A stretch of 64,000 nucleotides of DNA from Microbacterium sp. CH12i (GCF_000685355.1 NZ_JHET01000007.1:1-64000); one strand, 5' to 3'; positions 1 to 9,162 are shown, numbered from the stretch's first letter. Notes: a model not told the origin generated them from the sequence alone. Numbers and translations: made by a program.

Positions 1-304
1 CCGGAGCCGTTTCGTCGCCGAGTCGCCCTTCTCCGGCGCGGCGTCGGCCGTGCCGGTCGCCGCGACTGCGCCGCCGAGGACACGCGGGCGCGAGCTCCTC
101 GAACGTGCAGTCGAAGATGTCCAGCAGCGCCACCAGCGCCTGCATGTTCATCCGCTCCGGCTTCTCCGCCGCGAGCCGGTAGACCTGACTTGTCGACAAG
201 TAGACACCGCGCTCTTCCAACAGCGGGACCAGCTTCGTCGTGGAGAACATCCCCGCCGCCGCCATCACCTCCCGCAGCCTCCACTCAAACCCAATCAATC
301 TCAT
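1..304 (-). CDS. HTH (XRE-type) regulator of a recombinase unit, partial and probably frameshifted
   Basis: The gene reads leftward from ATG at 304 and runs off the window edge. The first ~70 residues (start MRLIGFEWRLREVMAAAGMF, then a VYLSTSQVYRLAAEKPERMN segment) look like the Cro/C1-type helix-turn-helix proteins encoded beside actinobacterial tyrosine recombinases. Its ATG overlaps the stop of the upstream recombinase by 4 bp (301-304), so the two are translationally coupled. After about position 90 the original frame becomes Arg-rich and poor-looking, while the +1 frame keeps G/C-rich third positions. This suggests a loss of about two bases there. Repressor/accessory function is inferred from the family; the frameshift is likely but not proven. 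Confidence 0.55.
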   Translation of the reverse strand, partial: MRLIGFEWRLREVMAAAGMFSTTKLVPLLEERGVYLSTSQVYRLAAEKPERMNMQALVALLDIFDCTFEELAPACPRRRSRGDRHGRRRAGEGRLGDETAP

Positions 305-1433
305 CGCCCTGCTCCTTCCTCATCGCTCGGCCTCAGCCGTGTCCGTTCAATCGCCTGACTCATCATCGTGTTCATGTAGTCAGCGCTCACCCCGGTGTAG
401 ATCGCCGTCGTCGACTGATGCAGATGCCCGACCTGGCGTTGCACGAACGCGGGATCGACGCCCGACTCGATCAGATGCGTCACGTAGGAATGACGCAGCG
501 CATGCGGCGTCAGAACCTCATCCAGGCCAAGTGCTGTCCGGTAGGTGGCGAACCTCGTCTCGAGCTCCCGAGTGCGGAGCCTCGTGCCGCGTTCCGACAG
601 CCAGAGCGCCGTCGAGCCGTCACGAACCATCAGTGGGCGCACCTGCTCGACATACTCCTGGAGAGCGTCGACCGCCCAGTCGAACAACGTCACGACGGCG
701 CGCCGCTTCGGTGGTCCGCCGCGCGAGGATTTCCCGTGACGGATCTGCATCACCCCGAACTCCCCGAACTGCGGTGCCTTCGGGTTCCGGTAGAAGTCGG
801 TGATGTCCAGCCCGACCGCCTCGCTCGCGCGCATGCCCCAGGCGTAGACGACCTTGAAGAGTGTCGCGTCCCGGAACGCCGGCAACGCACCCTTGCGGTG
901 CTCGTCCAGCAACCGCGACACCTCCGCATCCGCATGATCCAGGAGGCGCTGCAACTCAGACCTGGTCAACGGGCGTCGGCCGGGCTTGCCTCGTAGTCCT
1001 GCAGGTGCGCGAGCGTGTTCCACTCATGACAGACCTGAACCGGATGCGTCCCGAAACGCTCCATGCACTCGGCGACCCAGCCGTAATGCGGCGAACAGAC
1101 GTAATTGCAGAACGTGCGGACTGCACCCTGATACGACCGGATCGTCGACGCCTCCACCTGCCTCTGCGACACCAGCAGAGTCATCCACTCGTCGAAGTCT
1201 CCCGCCGACCACTCCCACGGCTTCTTCCCGGCGTAGGCCTCGAATCTCCGCACCACGCCCAGCGCCCGAGCCACCGAGTCCTCCCTGAGCCGGCGGCCAC
1301 CGACCTGCTGCATCCGCCACCCCTCGAGCATCGCGTCAAAGACGGCTTCGTGGGCGTAAGGAACGACACCCCGCTCGCGAGATACAACGACGACGCACCA
1401 TGCGGAATCCGACCCATCGACAATCCAATCCAT
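301..1433 (-). CDS. Tyrosine recombinase/integrase, interrupted by a -1 frameshift
   Basis: Two overlapping frames make one recombinase of about 377 residues. The N-terminal SAM-like DNA-binding part (1433 down to about 966) ends ...WNTLAHLQDYEA. The catalytic part resumes in another frame as GKPGRRPLTRSELQ near 990. Adding one G to the GAGGCAAG stretch restores a continuous protein. Catalytic residues are visible: Arg in AWGMRASE, Lys in the HGKSSRGGPPKRRAV region, HxxR in HALRHSYVTH, His in GHLHQ and Tyr in TAIYTG. Tyrosine recombinases cut and rejoin DNA through a 3'-phosphotyrosine. The following HTH gene overlaps its stop, as in small actinobacterial recombinase/HTH mobile units. Element ends were not identified. 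It may be a real pseudogene or a sequencing error. Confidence 0.75.
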
Positions 1434-1475
1434 CCGTATAACGCTCTAATCATGCATTAAACGCGAACCCTGAGG

Positions 1476-2327
1476 ATGGACGCAAGACTTCCCCGCGGAA
1501 TGTTGCGCGGTAGATCGAACGCACCGATAGTGTTTCCGACACAGACGACGACTCGGATCCTGCATCGGATGCAATACCGCGGGGAAATCGCCATCGTCGG
1601 AGCACGGGCCGCGACTCCGTATGGCGAGCACATGGCTTCGGAGCTCGCGGGTGATCTGGCCGCGACGGGAACCCTCATCGTCTCCGGCGGCGCCTATGGC
1701 ATCGACGGCACGGCGCACAGGGCGGCTCTTGGCGTGGGCGGTGCGACTGTGGCGTTCCTGGCTGGCGGTGTGGATCGCGCCTATCCGAGCGGCCACCAGC
1801 AGCTGTTCGAGAAGATTCGCGGCGGCGGTGCCGTCCTCAGCGAGGTGCCGTGCGGCACAGCCCCCACAAAGTGGAGGTTTCTTTCGAGGAACCGACTCAT
1901 CGCCGCGTTGGGCGGTGCGACGGTGGTTGTCGAGGCCGGGTGGCGAAGCGGTTCACTCAACACCGCGGGCCACGCGGCTGCGCTCGGGCGCCCGCTGGGC
2001 GCAGTGCCGGGCCCGGTGACATCTGCTGCCTCCGCCGGTTGTCACCGGCTGATGCGAGAGTACGACGCGCGTTGTGTCACGAATGCGGAAGAAGTTCGGG
2101 AGCTCCTCGGACTAGATGCAAAGGACGTCACGGCCGAGGAGCGGCGGGACCCTGATCAAATTCGCGTGCTCGATGCGTTGAGCGCACGGACGGCGCGTGC
2201 ACCGCGCGATCTCGCGCGCACGGCTGGTCTCTCTGAGGAACGTGTCGCGGCGATGCTCGGCCTGCTCTCACTAGACGGAACGGCCATACGAACGAGCGCC
2301 GGCTGGCGTCTTGCTGCCGTGGACTGA
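1476..2327 (+). CDS. dprA: DNA-processing protein DprA/Smf, N-terminally truncated
   Basis: DprA binds incoming single-stranded DNA and loads RecA during natural transformation. The Rossmann-like core is complete: IAIVGARAATPYGEH, VSGGAYGIDGTAH, FLAGGVDRAYPSGH, FLSRNRLIAALGGA and EAGWRSGSLNTAGHA. A C-terminal winged-helix-like region follows. The ORF has 283 residues, against roughly 370-400 in typical actinobacterial DprA. The first ~35 residues before IAIVGARAA do not resemble the usual N-terminal SAM domain, so the true start is unclear. The missing part faces the broken recombinase unit at 301-1433, which suggests loss by insertion or deletion. Downstream xerC is the usual neighbour. Confidence 0.85.
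   Translation: MDARLPRGMLRGRSNAPIVFPTQTTTRILHRMQYRGEIAIVGARAATPYGEHMASELAGDLAATGTLIVSGGAYGIDGTAHRAALGVGGATVAFLAGGVDRAYPSGHQQLFEKIRGGGAVLSEVPCGTAPTKWRFLSRNRLIAALGGATVVVEAGWRSGSLNTAGHAAALGRPLGAVPGPVTSAASAGCHRLMREYDARCVTNAEEVRELLGLDAKDVTAEERRDPDQIRVLDALSARTARAPRDLARTAGLSEERVAAMLGLLSLDGTAIRTSAGWRLAAVD
1489..1586. repeat. 10-bp inverted repeat at the 5' edge of dprA
   Basis: TTCCCCGCGG (1489-1498) and CCGCGGGGAA (1577-1586) are perfect inverted copies separated by 78 bp. The right copy ends exactly where recognisable DprA homology begins. It could mark the junction of the recombinase element with dprA, or be chance in GC-rich DNA. Confidence 0.4.
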
Positions 2328-2396
2328 GTCGATCAGGCGACAGACGGCGCAGCGGCGAGGCGCATCCGCACTAGGGAACACGCGGGGCATGCTGGA

Positions 2397-3302
2397 ATGG
2401 TGGAACTGACCGTAGCGGCTGATGCGTTCGCCACCCACCTGGAACGGGTGCGGCGACTGTCTCCGGCGACGGTTCGTGCATATAGATCTGACCTGCGAGA
2501 CCTTGTTCAGACCGTGGGCAGTGTGCCGTTGAACAAGATCGAGCTCGAACAGCTCCGCGACTGGCTGTGGCGTTCGACGCAACGCGGAGACGCACGCTCT
2601 ACCCTTGCCCGGCGTGCGGCGGCTGCACGCTCATTCTTCGCGTGGGCGAAGGAAGAAGAACTGATCAGCGTCGACCCGAGCCTGCGTCTCATTTCGCCTA
2701 AACGCGGTCGCACACTTCCGGTCGTGGCATCCCAGGACGGCATGCGTACCCTGCTCGACTCGCGCCGCGATGCGGCCGCCTCCGGCGACGCCATCGCGTT
2801 ACGCGACCATGCGATTCTCGAACTTCTCTATGCGTCTGGTATGCGCGTTTCGGAATTGTGCGGCATCGACATTGACGACCTTGATCAGGATCGGGCGACC
2901 GTTCGCGTCCTCGGAAAAGGGTCGAAGGAACGCGTCGTCCCATTCGGGATTCCTGCACGCGACGCGATCGGCGCGTACCTCACGCGTGGGCGCGCGGCGC
3001 TCGTTGCACGTACAGAACTTGCGACACCCGGTGTGTTCCTCGGTGCGCGCGGAGGCCGGCTCGGTCCGCGTTCGGTGTACACGATGGTGGCGAAAGCGCT
3101 CGGGCCGATCATTGGAGCGGATGCCGTGGGACCGCACGCACTGCGCCATTCTGCGGCCACGCACCTGCTGGACGGCGGAGCAGACCTTCGTGCCGTGCAG
3201 GAGATCCTCGGCCACGCGAGCCTCGGAACAACCCAGATCTACACGCACGTCTCGTCTGAGCGCCTCACGGCGACTTACCGGCTGGCGCATCCGCGCGCGT
3301 GA
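2397..3302 (+). CDS. xerC: Tyrosine recombinase XerC (chromosome dimer resolution)
   Basis: Length is 301 residues, normal for XerC/XerD. An N-terminal SAM-like core-binding domain (about 1-95) is followed by the catalytic domain with all expected residues: R150 (GMRVSE), K174 (GKGSKER), H247 and R250 ([10 protein letters not shown]), H273 (LGHASLG) and nucleophile Y282 (TQIYTHV). XerC resolves chromosome dimers at dif with FtsK. The dprA-xerC-rpsB order is conserved in actinobacteria. ATG 2397 is used. GTG 2400 is an alternative, because a CATGCT hexamer sits 6 nt before it. The 3' end overlaps the convergent M23-like gene by 38 bp. Confidence 0.92.
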   Translation: MVELTVAADAFATHLERVRRLSPATVRAYRSDLRDLVQTVGSVPLNKIELEQLRDWLWRSTQRGDARSTLARRAAAARSFFAWAKEEELISVDPSLRLISPKRGRTLPVVASQDGMRTLLDSRRDAAASGDAIALRDHAILELLYASGMRVSELCGIDIDDLDQDRATVRVLGKGSKERVVPFGIPARDAIGAYLTRGRAALVARTELATPGVFLGARGGRLGPRSVYTMVAKALGPIIGADAVGPHALRHSAATHLLDGGADLRAVQEILGHASLGTTQIYTHVSSERLTATYRLAHPRA

Positions 3303-3834
3303 CTGCCAGCGCCTCACAGCAAGGCAGCAGGATCGCACGTGGCACGTCGCCGAACATCAGCATCGGATTGATGTAAACGCTGTTGAAGCGAACACCGAGG
3401 TGTAGCTGATCCGCAGGGGAGTGTCCGCCAGTCACGACCGTGCCGATGTCGTCTCCGGCGCTGACGACTGTGCCAGGGGTGAGAGTTGAGTCCACCGGTT
3501 CAAATGTGGTCACGAGCCCCTCACCGTGGTCGATGGTGAGGAGCGGACGATCCACCACCACACCACGAAAAGCCACAACGCCGTCCGCCGGAGCATGCAC
3601 GACACTGCCGATTGTCGCAGCCAGATCAATTCCGCGATGTCCTGGGCCATAGTCGTGCGCGGGCGCTTGGAACGGGGTGACGACGTGGCGCGAACCGTCG
3701 ACCGGCCAGGCCCATGGCGTGTCGAGGCTCGGTGGGGGGAGTGCAGCGCCCGAAAGAAACCCGAGCAAAATGAGGAGCGCGACCGCTCGGCGCACGCGCA
3801 TAATGCGTACTCGAGAAACGCGGGAAACTTGCAT
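3265..3834 (-). CDS. M23-family (LytM-like) peptidase homologue, exported
   Basis: The protein starts with an Arg-rich stretch and one hydrophobic segment ([19 protein letters not shown]), consistent with a signal peptide or anchor. The M23 fold region then contains HRGIDLAA (zinc-ligand H and D), [10 protein letters not shown] and DQLHLGVRF. In active LytM enzymes the last motif is HLH; here the first His is Gln, so only one His of that pair remains. Such variants occur beside rpsB in actinobacteria and may regulate other hydrolases or bind peptidoglycan. An upstream extension to 4014 in the same frame is open but crosses the rpsB promoter, so ATG 3834 (or 3801) is preferred. The gene is divergent from rpsB. 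Confidence 0.8.
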   Translation of the reverse strand: MQVSRVSRVRIMRVRRAVALLILLGFLSGAALPPPSLDTPWAWPVDGSRHVVTPFQAPAHDYGPGHRGIDLAATIGSVVHAPADGVVAFRGVVVDRPLLTIDHGEGLVTTFEPVDSTLTPGTVVSAGDDIGTVVTGGHSPADQLHLGVRFNSVYINPMLMFGDVPRAILLPCCEALAVTRADAPAGKSP

Positions 3835-3924
3835 GGCATCATCCTGGAACAATCGCTGCGATCGCGCTCTCCGATACTCGAGCTCTGTGGAGAACACGCG
3901 ACATTGCGATGGCTGTGCAGGGCC

Positions 3925-3952
3925 GGTTGGGCACCGCATGATCCTGTACACT
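3925..3952 (+). promoter_or_regulatory. Candidate rpsB promoter
   Basis: A GGTTGG -35-like element (3925-3930) is separated by 16 bp from TACACT (3947-3952), a good actinobacterial -10. It would give an rpsB leader of about 175 nt. Assigned by eye. Confidence 0.45.
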
Positions 3953-4072
3953 GGGAGTCGCACCTCGAATATCGGGGTGACTACGCGTGCCCAGAGCGAC
4001 TTCAGTCGCGGCATCCATTCCCGAAGGTCCTGCTCCTAAGAGCGGGTGGGAGTGCGCCGGGTACTAGGACTG

Positions 4073-4118
4073 CTGGTCATCAGACCGGCAAAATAACCTC
4101 AACGGCGCTCAACGCGCC
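4073..4118 (+). promoter_or_regulatory. Structured rpsB 5' leader (two hairpins)
   Basis: Hairpin 1 is CTGGTC-ATCA-GACCGG (4073-4088). Hairpin 2 is GGCGC-TCAAC-GCGCC (4104-4118), ending a few nt before the Shine-Dalgarno AGGAG. S2 is known to autoregulate its operon through leader RNA in other bacteria. Whether this leader does so is inference. Confidence 0.35.
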
Positions 4119-4135
4119 AGAACCAGGAGACGACC

Positions 4136-5143
4136 ATGGCTGTGGTCACCATTCGCCAGCTGCTCGACAGCGGCGTGCACTTCGGACACCAGACCCGTCG
4201 GTGGAACCCGAAAGTCAAGCGCTTTATCCTGACCGAGCGCAGCGGCATTCACATCATTGACCTGCAGCAGTCGCTGGGTTACATCGACAGCGCGTACGAC
4301 TTCGTCAAGGAGACGGTTGCCCACGGTGGCACCATCCTCTTCGTCGGTACGAAGAAGCAGGCTCAGGAGATCCTCGCCGAGCAGGCAACGCGCGTTGGCC
4401 AGCCGTTCGTGAACCAGCGCTGGCTCGGTGGGCTCCTCACCAACTTCCAGACGATCTCCAAGCGTCTTGCACGCATGAAGGAGCTCGAGGAGCTTGACTA
4501 CGAGGTGCCGGCCAACAGTGGCTTCACCAAGAAGGAGCTCCTGCTCAAGAAGCGTGAGCTCGACAAGCTGCACAAGTCGCTCGGTGGTATCCGCAACCTG
4601 ACCAAGACGCCGTCGGCGCTCTGGGTTGTCGATGCAAAGCGCGAGCACCTTGCGATTGACGAAGCTAAGAAGCTCGGTATCCCGGTGATCGGCATCCTCG
4701 ACACGAACGCTGACCCGGATGACTTCCAGTACCCGATCCCCGGCAACGACGACGCGATCCGCTCCGTCTCGCTGCTGACCCGCATCATCGCTGACGCAGC
4801 GGCCGAGGGCCTCCAGCAGAAGCACAACCCCGACTCGGGCGAGGCAGAGCCGCTGGCTGAGTGGGAAGCGGAGCTGCTCCAGGCTCCTGCTGAGACCACT
4901 GAGGCCGCCGCCGAGGCTCCGGCTGAGGCTGCTGAAGAGACCAAGGCTGAAGAGCCGGCCGCTGAAGAGACCAAGGCTGCTGACGCCGAGGTTGCTGAAG
5001 AGCCCAAGGCTGAAGAGCCCAAGGCTGCTGAAGAAGCTAAGCCTGCCAAGGCCAAGCCCGCTAAGGCTAAGGCTGATGAGGCTCCGGCTGACGAGGCGAC
5101 CGAGGCTCCGGCCGAGGCTGCTGACGCTACCGAAGCCAAGTAA
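4136..5143 (+). CDS. rpsB: 30S ribosomal protein S2 with long acidic/Ala-rich tail
   Basis: S2 is a late-assembling 30S protein that helps recruit S1 and mRNA. Residues 1 to about 240 are a standard S2, with [20 protein letters not shown] at the start and [23 protein letters not shown] and [13 protein letters not shown] later. After about residue 240 comes a low-complexity tail of some 95 residues of Ala, Glu, Lys and Pro with [17 protein letters not shown] repeats. This brings the protein to 335 residues; tails are common in actinobacterial S2 but this one is long. The ribosome site is AGGAG before ATG 4136. Start of the rpsB-tsf unit. Confidence 0.97.
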   Translation: MAVVTIRQLLDSGVHFGHQTRRWNPKVKRFILTERSGIHIIDLQQSLGYIDSAYDFVKETVAHGGTILFVGTKKQAQEILAEQATRVGQPFVNQRWLGGLLTNFQTISKRLARMKELEELDYEVPANSGFTKKELLLKKRELDKLHKSLGGIRNLTKTPSALWVVDAKREHLAIDEAKKLGIPVIGILDTNADPDDFQYPIPGNDDAIRSVSLLTRIIADAAAEGLQQKHNPDSGEAEPLAEWEAELLQAPAETTEAAAEAPAEAAEETKAEEPAAEETKAADAEVAEEPKAEEPKAAEEAKPAKAKPAKAKADEAPADEATEAPAEAADATEAK

Positions 5144-5184
5144 CCCCTCTTACACACACATCACGAAGCAAGGAGCCACCACAC

Positions 5185-6012
5185 ATGGCCAACTTCACCA
5201 TCGCTGACATCAAGGCGCTGCGCGAGCAACTCGGCACCGGAATGGTCGACACGAAGAAGGCGCTCGAGGAGGCCGACGGAGACCGTGAAAAGGCCGTCGA
5301 ACTCCTCCGCCTCAAGGGTGCGAAGGGTAACGCCAAGCGCGCTGACCGTTCTACCAGCGAGGGCTTGATTGTCGCTCGCGAGCAGGCTGGCAGCGTCACG
5401 ATTATCGAGCTCGCTTGCGAGACCGACTTCGTCGCGAAGAACGAGCGCTTCATCGCGCTTGCTGACAAGGTCGCCGACGCCGTGGCTGCCGCCAAGGCAA
5501 ACACGGTTGACGAGGCTCTCTCGGCCGCTGCTGGCAGCCAGACCGTCGGTGTGCTGATCTCGGAAGAGGCAGCGATCATCGGCGAGAAGGTCGAGCTGCG
5601 TCAGGTTCGCACGATCTCGGGCGACTCGCTCGAGGTCTACCTGCACCGCACCAGCAAGGACCTGCCGCCGCAGATCGGCGTCGTTGTCGCCTACACAGGC
5701 GGCGACGCAGAGACCGCTCGCAGCATCGCTCAGCACATCTCGTTCGCCAACCCGTCGTACCTGTCCCGCGAGGACGTTCCGGCAGCTGACGTCGAGAAGG
5801 AGCGCGAGATCGTTACTGAGATCTCCCGCAACGAGGGCAAGCCTGAGGCCGCTCTGCCGAAGATCGTCGAAGGCCGTGTCTCTGCGTTCATCAAGCAGGT
5901 CGCACTGCTCGAGCAGGACTACGCCAAGGACAACAAACTCTCCGTCGCCCAGGTGGCGAAGGACGCCGGTATCACCGTGACGGACTTCGCGCGCTTCAAG
6001 GTCGGCGCGTAG
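5185..6012 (+). CDS. tsf: Translation elongation factor Ts
   Basis: EF-Ts is the nucleotide-exchange factor that regenerates EF-Tu-GTP. Its N-terminal UBA-like domain [20 protein letters not shown] contains the typical GTGMxDxKKAL motif. The core dimerisation region includes [15 protein letters not shown]. It has 275 residues, the normal length. The start is supported by AAGGAG upstream of ATG 5185. It lies 41 bp behind rpsB and is followed by a strong terminator, so the two form one transcription unit. Confidence 0.97.
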   Translation: MANFTIADIKALREQLGTGMVDTKKALEEADGDREKAVELLRLKGAKGNAKRADRSTSEGLIVAREQAGSVTIIELACETDFVAKNERFIALADKVADAVAAAKANTVDEALSAAAGSQTVGVLISEEAAIIGEKVELRQVRTISGDSLEVYLHRTSKDLPPQIGVVVAYTGGDAETARSIAQHISFANPSYLSREDVPAADVEKEREIVTEISRNEGKPEAALPKIVEGRVSAFIKQVALLEQDYAKDNKLSVAQVAKDAGITVTDFARFKVGA

Positions 6013-6022
6013 CAGTTGTGGA

Positions 6023-6057
6023 GGGGTTCGGATCCGCAATGATCCGAACCCCTTTTT
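6023..6057 (+). terminator. Rho-independent terminator after tsf
   Basis: A perfect 12-bp stem, GGGGTTCGGATC / GATCCGAACCCC (6023-6034 and 6041-6052), has a 6-nt loop and is followed by TTTTT (6053-6057). It ends the rpsB-tsf transcript. Confidence 0.92.
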
Positions 6058-6106
6058 CATGCCCAAAAGGCACTATCTTGAACCGGGACGAGAGGATCTC
6101 ACACCC

Positions 6107-6821
6107 ATGACTGAACGCACACGACGCCGTCGCGTCCTACTCAAGCTCTCTGGCGAAGCATTCGGAGGCGGGCAGCTCGGCGTGAACCCTGACGTTGTCA
6201 GCCAGATCGCACGAGAGATCGCGCAAGCCGTTGACCGCGTCGAGATCGCGATTGTCGTCGGTGGTGGCAACTTCTTCCGGGGCGCCGAGCTCAGTCAGCG
6301 CGGCATGGACCGCGGGCGTGCCGACTACATGGGCATGCTCGGAACCGTGATGAATGCTCTCGCACTGCAGGACTTCCTCGAGCAGGCCGGGGCACCCACG
6401 CGCGTGCAGTCCGCTATCTCGATGACCCAGGTCGCTGAGCCGTACATTCCGCTGCGCGCAGAGCGACACATGGAGAAGGGCCGCGTTGTCGTATTCGGCG
6501 CGCGCCGGCTTGCCATATTTTTCTACCGACACAGTCGCCGCACAGCGCGCGCTTGAGATCGGTGCAGAGGAAGTGCTCGTCGCGAAGAACGGCGTCGACG
6601 GGATCTACACTGCCGATCCCAACAAAGACCCGTCGGCAACTCGAATCGAGAAAGTCACCTATCTCGATGCGCTGCAGCGTGGTCTGAAAGTCGTCGACTC
6701 CACCGCGTTTAGCCTGTGCATGGACAACAACATGGACATGCGCGTATTCGGTATGGAACCGGCCGGCAACGTCACGCGTGCGCTCCTCGGCGACCCGATC
6801 GGCACACTCGTCACTGCCTGA
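6107..6821 (+). CDS. pyrH: Uridylate kinase (UMP kinase) PyrH, reading frame interrupted
   Basis: PyrH phosphorylates UMP to UDP in pyrimidine synthesis. The N-terminal frame ([41 protein letters not shown]) runs into [10 protein letters not shown] near 6500. The rest, [20 protein letters not shown] to GTLVTA, continues in another frame to 6821. The family has [13 protein letters not shown] here; restoring two G residues around 6498-6506 gives a normal 238-residue kinase. Because pyrH is essential, a sequencing/assembly error in GGGC is the simplest explanation. ATG 6107 matches the family N-terminus; a TATCTT -10-like site lies at 6073-6078. Confidence 0.9.
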
Positions 6822-6856
6822 TAGCGCGGTGCCAGGGGAGCGGATGCGCACCCCGT

Positions 6857-6862
6857 TAGAAT
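6857..6862 (+). promoter_or_regulatory. Candidate frr -10 element
   Basis: TAGAAT at 6857-6862 in the 71-bp pyrH-frr gap, about 30 nt before the GTG start. This gives a short leader carrying the Shine-Dalgarno AGGAG. Confidence 0.45.
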
Positions 6863-6892
6863 CGAAAGACCACCCTGACGATAGGAGTCGCC

Positions 6893-7447
6893 GTGATTGC
6901 GGATGTCCTCGCTGAAACCACCACTCGCATGACGCGCGCGTTCGAATCTGCCAAGGAGGACTTCGCTACGGTCCGCACTGGCCGCGCGAACCCCCAGCTT
7001 TTCCAGAAGGTGATGGTCGATTACTACGGCACACCCACCCCGCTGGCCCAGCTCGCGTCGCTCGCAAACCCAGAAGCACGCTCGCTGATCATCACGCCCT
7101 ACGACAAAACGGCGCTCAAGGCTATCGAGCAGGCCGTTCGTGACATGCCCAACCTCGGTGCAAACCCGACGAACGACGGCAACATCATTCGCGTGAGCAT
7201 GCCCGAACTTACCCAGGAGCGCCGCAAGGAGTACGTCAAGCTCGTGCGGACCAAGGCTGAGGACGCCAAGGTTCACGTGCGTGGCATCCGGCGCAAGGCC
7301 AAAGACGAACTCGACACGCTCAAGAGTGATGTCGGCGAAGATGAGCTCGCGCGCGCCGAAAAGGAATTGGACGCTCTTACGCGTCAGCACGTCGACTTCA
7401 TCGATGACGCACTCAAGCGCAAAGAGACCGAGCTTCTCGAGGTGTGA
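6893..7447 (+). CDS. frr: Ribosome recycling factor
   Basis: With EF-G, RRF splits post-termination ribosomes. The sequence is full length (184 residues) and shows the hallmark [40 protein letters not shown] and the C-terminal helix [13 protein letters not shown] 6893 follows AGGAG with suitable spacing. It lies after pyrH and 6 bp before cdsA, the conserved order. Confidence 0.97.
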   Translation: MIADVLAETTTRMTRAFESAKEDFATVRTGRANPQLFQKVMVDYYGTPTPLAQLASLANPEARSLIITPYDKTALKAIEQAVRDMPNLGANPTNDGNIIRVSMPELTQERRKEYVKLVRTKAEDAKVHVRGIRRKAKDELDTLKSDVGEDELARAEKELDALTRQHVDFIDDALKRKETELLEV

Positions 7448-7453
7448 TGCGGC

Positions 7454-8572
7454 ATGAGTGATGCAACCGGAGCTGATGACGAGAATCGACCGCAGACGCG
7501 GCGCGAGGCTCGCGACGGCGCGACCCCGGAAGCAGAAGTCGCAAATGTGGAGATAGTCCCGATTGTCGACGAGGCGCTGGTTCCTCCGCGCCCACCGTTG
7601 CCAGTCAACTCTGATCTCACTGGCGACCCGGCCGCGCTCATGCGGCAGCAGTTACGTCAGGCGCGCGGAGAATTCGAGAGCCATGTCACCCAAGCACGCG
7701 AGCACCTCGACCAGGCCAACGAGCGGATCAAAGCACGAACCGGGCGCGACCTGATTCTGGCGATCCTCGTCGGACTGGCATTCGGAGGTGTGCTGCTGGC
7801 CTCGCTGCTATTCATCAAGGCTCTGTTCGTGCTGATCGCACTAGCCGTTGCTGTATTGGGTATCTTCGAGTTTTCTCGCGCGCTGCGCACCTCGGGTCGA
7901 CGCATCGACATCGTGCCGCAGGTCATCGCAGGTGTAGCGCTGGTTCTCGCCGGGTACTTCGCCCCCGTGTGGTTGAGCTGGGTCGCACTGATCTCGGCAG
8001 TTGCCTTCGTCGTCGTGTGGCGCCTCATCGCCCAGATGCTTGCGCAAGATGGGCGCACCTACGGCGATGTGCTCACCGACGCGCTCGTGGGCGGATTCGT
8101 CCAGGTGTACGTGCCGTTCCTCACGAGCGTCGCGCTTATGCTGCTCGTCCAAGAGGGCGGCCAGTGGTGGGTGCTCGGTTTCGTTGCAATCGCGGTAGCC
8201 GCTGATACCGGCGCATATGCTTCGGGGCTCGCTTTCGGCAAGCATCCCATGGCTCCTCGTATCAGCCCGAAAAAGACCTGGGAAGGCTTTGCAGGCGGAG
8301 TGGTCGCAGCGATTGCAGCCGGAGTTCTCCTGGCCCTGTTCCTGCTTGAGCTGCCCTGGTGGGCCGGCGTCATCTTTGGCGCCGCGATTTTGCTGTCAGC
8401 AACTCTTGGCGACCTCGGCGAGTCGATGATCAAGCGCGACATCGGCGTCAAAGACATGAGTTCGTGGTTGCCGGGCCATGGCGGGCTTCTTGATCGGGTA
8501 GACAGCATTCTCCCGTCGACCATCCCCGCGTTGGCCCTTTACTTCTTGCTGTCGCCCTGGGCAGTGCTCTGA
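7454..8572 (+). CDS. cdsA: Phosphatidate cytidylyltransferase (CDP-diglyceride synthase)
   Basis: CdsA makes CDP-diacylglycerol from CTP and phosphatidate, the branch point for phospholipid synthesis, in the cytoplasmic membrane. The C-terminal signature is clear: SPKKTWEGFAGG, then GDLGESMIKRDIGVKDMSSW and LPGHGGLLDRVDS, with its conserved Lys, Asp and DR-D residues. Several hydrophobic segments occupy residues ~95-370. The first ~90 residues form a polar, charged cytoplasmic extension not found in Escherichia coli CdsA. It follows frr by 6 bp and its TGA shares one base with the next start. Confidence 0.95.
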   Translation: MSDATGADDENRPQTRREARDGATPEAEVANVEIVPIVDEALVPPRPPLPVNSDLTGDPAALMRQQLRQARGEFESHVTQAREHLDQANERIKARTGRDLILAILVGLAFGGVLLASLLFIKALFVLIALAVAVLGIFEFSRALRTSGRRIDIVPQVIAGVALVLAGYFAPVWLSWVALISAVAFVVVWRLIAQMLAQDGRTYGDVLTDALVGGFVQVYVPFLTSVALMLLVQEGGQWWVLGFVAIAVAADTGAYASGLAFGKHPMAPRISPKKTWEGFAGGVVAAIAAGVLLALFLLELPWWAGVIFGAAILLSATLGDLGESMIKRDIGVKDMSSWLPGHGGLLDRVDSILPSTIPALALYFLLSPWAVL

Positions 8573-9162
8573 TGACTTCGGATACGGTGAGTGATGTGAC
8601 TGACATCGAACAGGATGAGACGCGCCACGCGTTCAGCGTGACCAGCGGCAGAACACGCGGCTACCACCGCGCCGCGGTCGACACCTTCCTCGCTGCAGCA
8701 CGTGAGAGTTTCGAAAATGACGTGGACGAACTCTCCGCCACCGACGTACGTGTTGCATCGTTCCCACTGGTCAAGGGCGGCTACAGCATCGACGAGGTCG
8801 ACGCCGCGCTCGGACGAATCGAGGACGCCTTCGCAGCGCGTGAGCGGGAGCGTGTCGTGCGTGAAGCGGGTGCAGAGGTCTGGGTTGGCGAGGCACGATC
8901 AGAAGCGCAGATCATCTTGGACCACCTTGCCCGTGGACGCCGACACAAGTTCGCGCGGACCGGTTTTCTCTCGTTCGGCTATCGGGTCGATGAAGTCGAT
9001 CACGTCGCCGCGCGCATCGCGCGCTACCTACGCGATGGGGATGCGCTATCGGTCGAGCAATTGCGCTCGGCCGCTTTCCGGATGCAGCGCCGTGGGTACC
9101 GAGAAGAGCAGGTCGATGCGCTTCTTGACGCCACAATCGATGTGATCCTCGCCGTCCGCTGA
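8572..9162 (+). CDS. DivIVA-domain-like protein
   Basis: This 196-residue protein contains three related segments. Each has a G-Y/GFL start, a basic stretch and a DEVD/EEQVD helix: KGGYSIDEVDAALGRI, FLSFGYRVDEVDHVAARI and RRGYREEQVDALLDATI. They match the short motif of actinobacterial DivIVA-domain proteins, which bind curved membrane or polar growth complexes. It lacks the long coiled coil of true Wag31/DivIVA. Its ATG overlaps the cdsA stop by one base, so it is co-translated with lipid synthesis. The exact role is unknown; a polar or envelope scaffold is an inference. Confidence 0.7.
   Translation: MTSDTVSDVTDIEQDETRHAFSVTSGRTRGYHRAAVDTFLAAARESFENDVDELSATDVRVASFPLVKGGYSIDEVDAALGRIEDAFAARERERVVREAGAEVWVGEARSEAQIILDHLARGRRHKFARTGFLSFGYRVDEVDHVAARIARYLRDGDALSVEQLRSAAFRMQRRGYREEQVDALLDATIDVILAVR

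Noticed and set aside
2328..2396. Extra small gene or sigma factor between dprA and xerC (whiG is sometimes there)
   Set aside because: The gap is only 69 bp and has no coding pattern.
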